Shown here in pieces: positions 63,851 through 64,000 of a stretch of DNA of 64,000 nt; positions within the stretch are counted from its first letter, which is position 1; each line of letters opens with the position of its first letter. The position numbers and the translations under genes were made by a program. Source of the stretch: Moorella thermoacetica (GTDB lineage: Bacteria > Bacillota > DSM-521 > Neomoorellales > Neomoorellaceae); the NCBI RefSeq assembly GCF_001267405.1, contig NZ_CP012369.1, forward strand, positions 1,514,001 through 1,578,000, in the 5' to 3' direction. Under the pieces are notes generated by a model, which was not told where the DNA came from, ran no database searches, and worked only from the letters and a program-made list of their open reading frames with translations.

Positions 63851-64000
63851 TTAACTGCTTACCAGGCGGGCCCAAATGAATTTCACTAAAATATAGCCGA
63901 TGGCCGTCAGGGGTACGGCCAGGATGAGGCCGGCTGCACCCCAGAGCTCACCCCCGGCCAGGAGGGCAAAAATGATAATTAAAGGGTGCAGGCCGACGCT
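63851..64000 (-). CDS. AI-2E family transporter, C-terminal end (runs off window)
   Basis: The last 49 residues read as a hydrophobic helix pair (SVGLHPLIIIFALLAGGELW, then GLILAVPLTAIGYILVKF), the conserved C-terminus of the AI-2E/PerM transporter family. In Firmicutes such a gene (yrrI-like) lies upstream of alaS, as here. The rest is outside the window. Confidence 0.8.
   Translation of the reverse strand, partial: SVGLHPLIIIFALLAGGELWGAAGLILAVPLTAIGYILVKFIWARLVSS

Overview
The window looks like a chromosome segment of an anaerobic, thermophilic acetogen-type Firmicute close to Moorella. The reasons are a complete oxalate oxidoreductase locus, a selenocysteine-containing SelD, an SRB-like Dsr cluster and the Firmicute gene order AI-2E transporter / alaS / ireB / ruvX / DUF1292 / mltG. 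Most genes are GC-rich. An AT-rich accessory island with mobile DNA runs from about 25.4 to 41.9 kb. No rRNA, tRNA or CRISPR array was found.

Layout. 1-5.4 kb: housekeeping genes (MoxR ATPase fragment, cyclophilin-fold protein, patatin, ClC channel, epimerase). 5.5-13.5 kb: oxalate locus on the minus strand (GntR regulator, CDC48-type ATPase, oxalate oxidoreductase gamma-delta, alpha and beta subunits, OFA-type transporter). Both the transporter and the gamma-delta gene carry an in-frame TAG. 13.7-24.5 kb: a canonical dissimilatory sulfite reductase region (RsbRD-like, dsrKJOPM, dsrA, dsrB, dsrD, then a TPR protein), with an FmdB-like and a DVU0298-like gene convergent to it. 24.7-25.3 kb: a lytic transglycosylase.

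25.4-41.9 kb: the accessory island. It holds one complete agr-type quorum-sensing operon (membrane protein, histidine kinase, LytTR regulator, AgrB, Ser-type AgrD) and two further agrD copies, one beside an agrB remnant and one beside a response-regulator remnant. Each agrD is followed by a different set of exported or membrane 'cargo' genes. Five promoters share one architecture: three direct repeats with an exact 21-bp period, and in four of the five the -10 box lies exactly 21 bp further on. They sit before the three cargo sets, before the agr operon itself, and before a short transcript with no clear cargo. The island also carries two 1,658-bp IS110 copies in inverted orientation, one IS3 element, fragments of IS4/IS1634-type transposases, and a group II intron remnant inserted at a terminator hairpin and split by an IS110 copy.

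41.9-52.5 kb: a second, divergent Dsr locus on the minus strand (YeiH-like transporter, DsrM-like, DsrK-like, DsrC, a single-Cys DsrC paralogue, DsrA-like, DsrB-like, CbiA/DsrN-like amidase, triple-HTH regulator, TusA-like protein, SelD with in-frame UGA, small CxxC redox protein). 53.1-64 kb: ordinary core genes (rex, mltG, VanW-like, DUF1292, ruvX, aldo-keto reductase, ireB, alaS, methyltransferase, YgeY hydrolase, AI-2E transporter fragment).

The most interesting points are the two Dsr systems of different architecture, the duplicated agr-cargo modules with their shared promoter code, and apparent decay of the oxalate locus.
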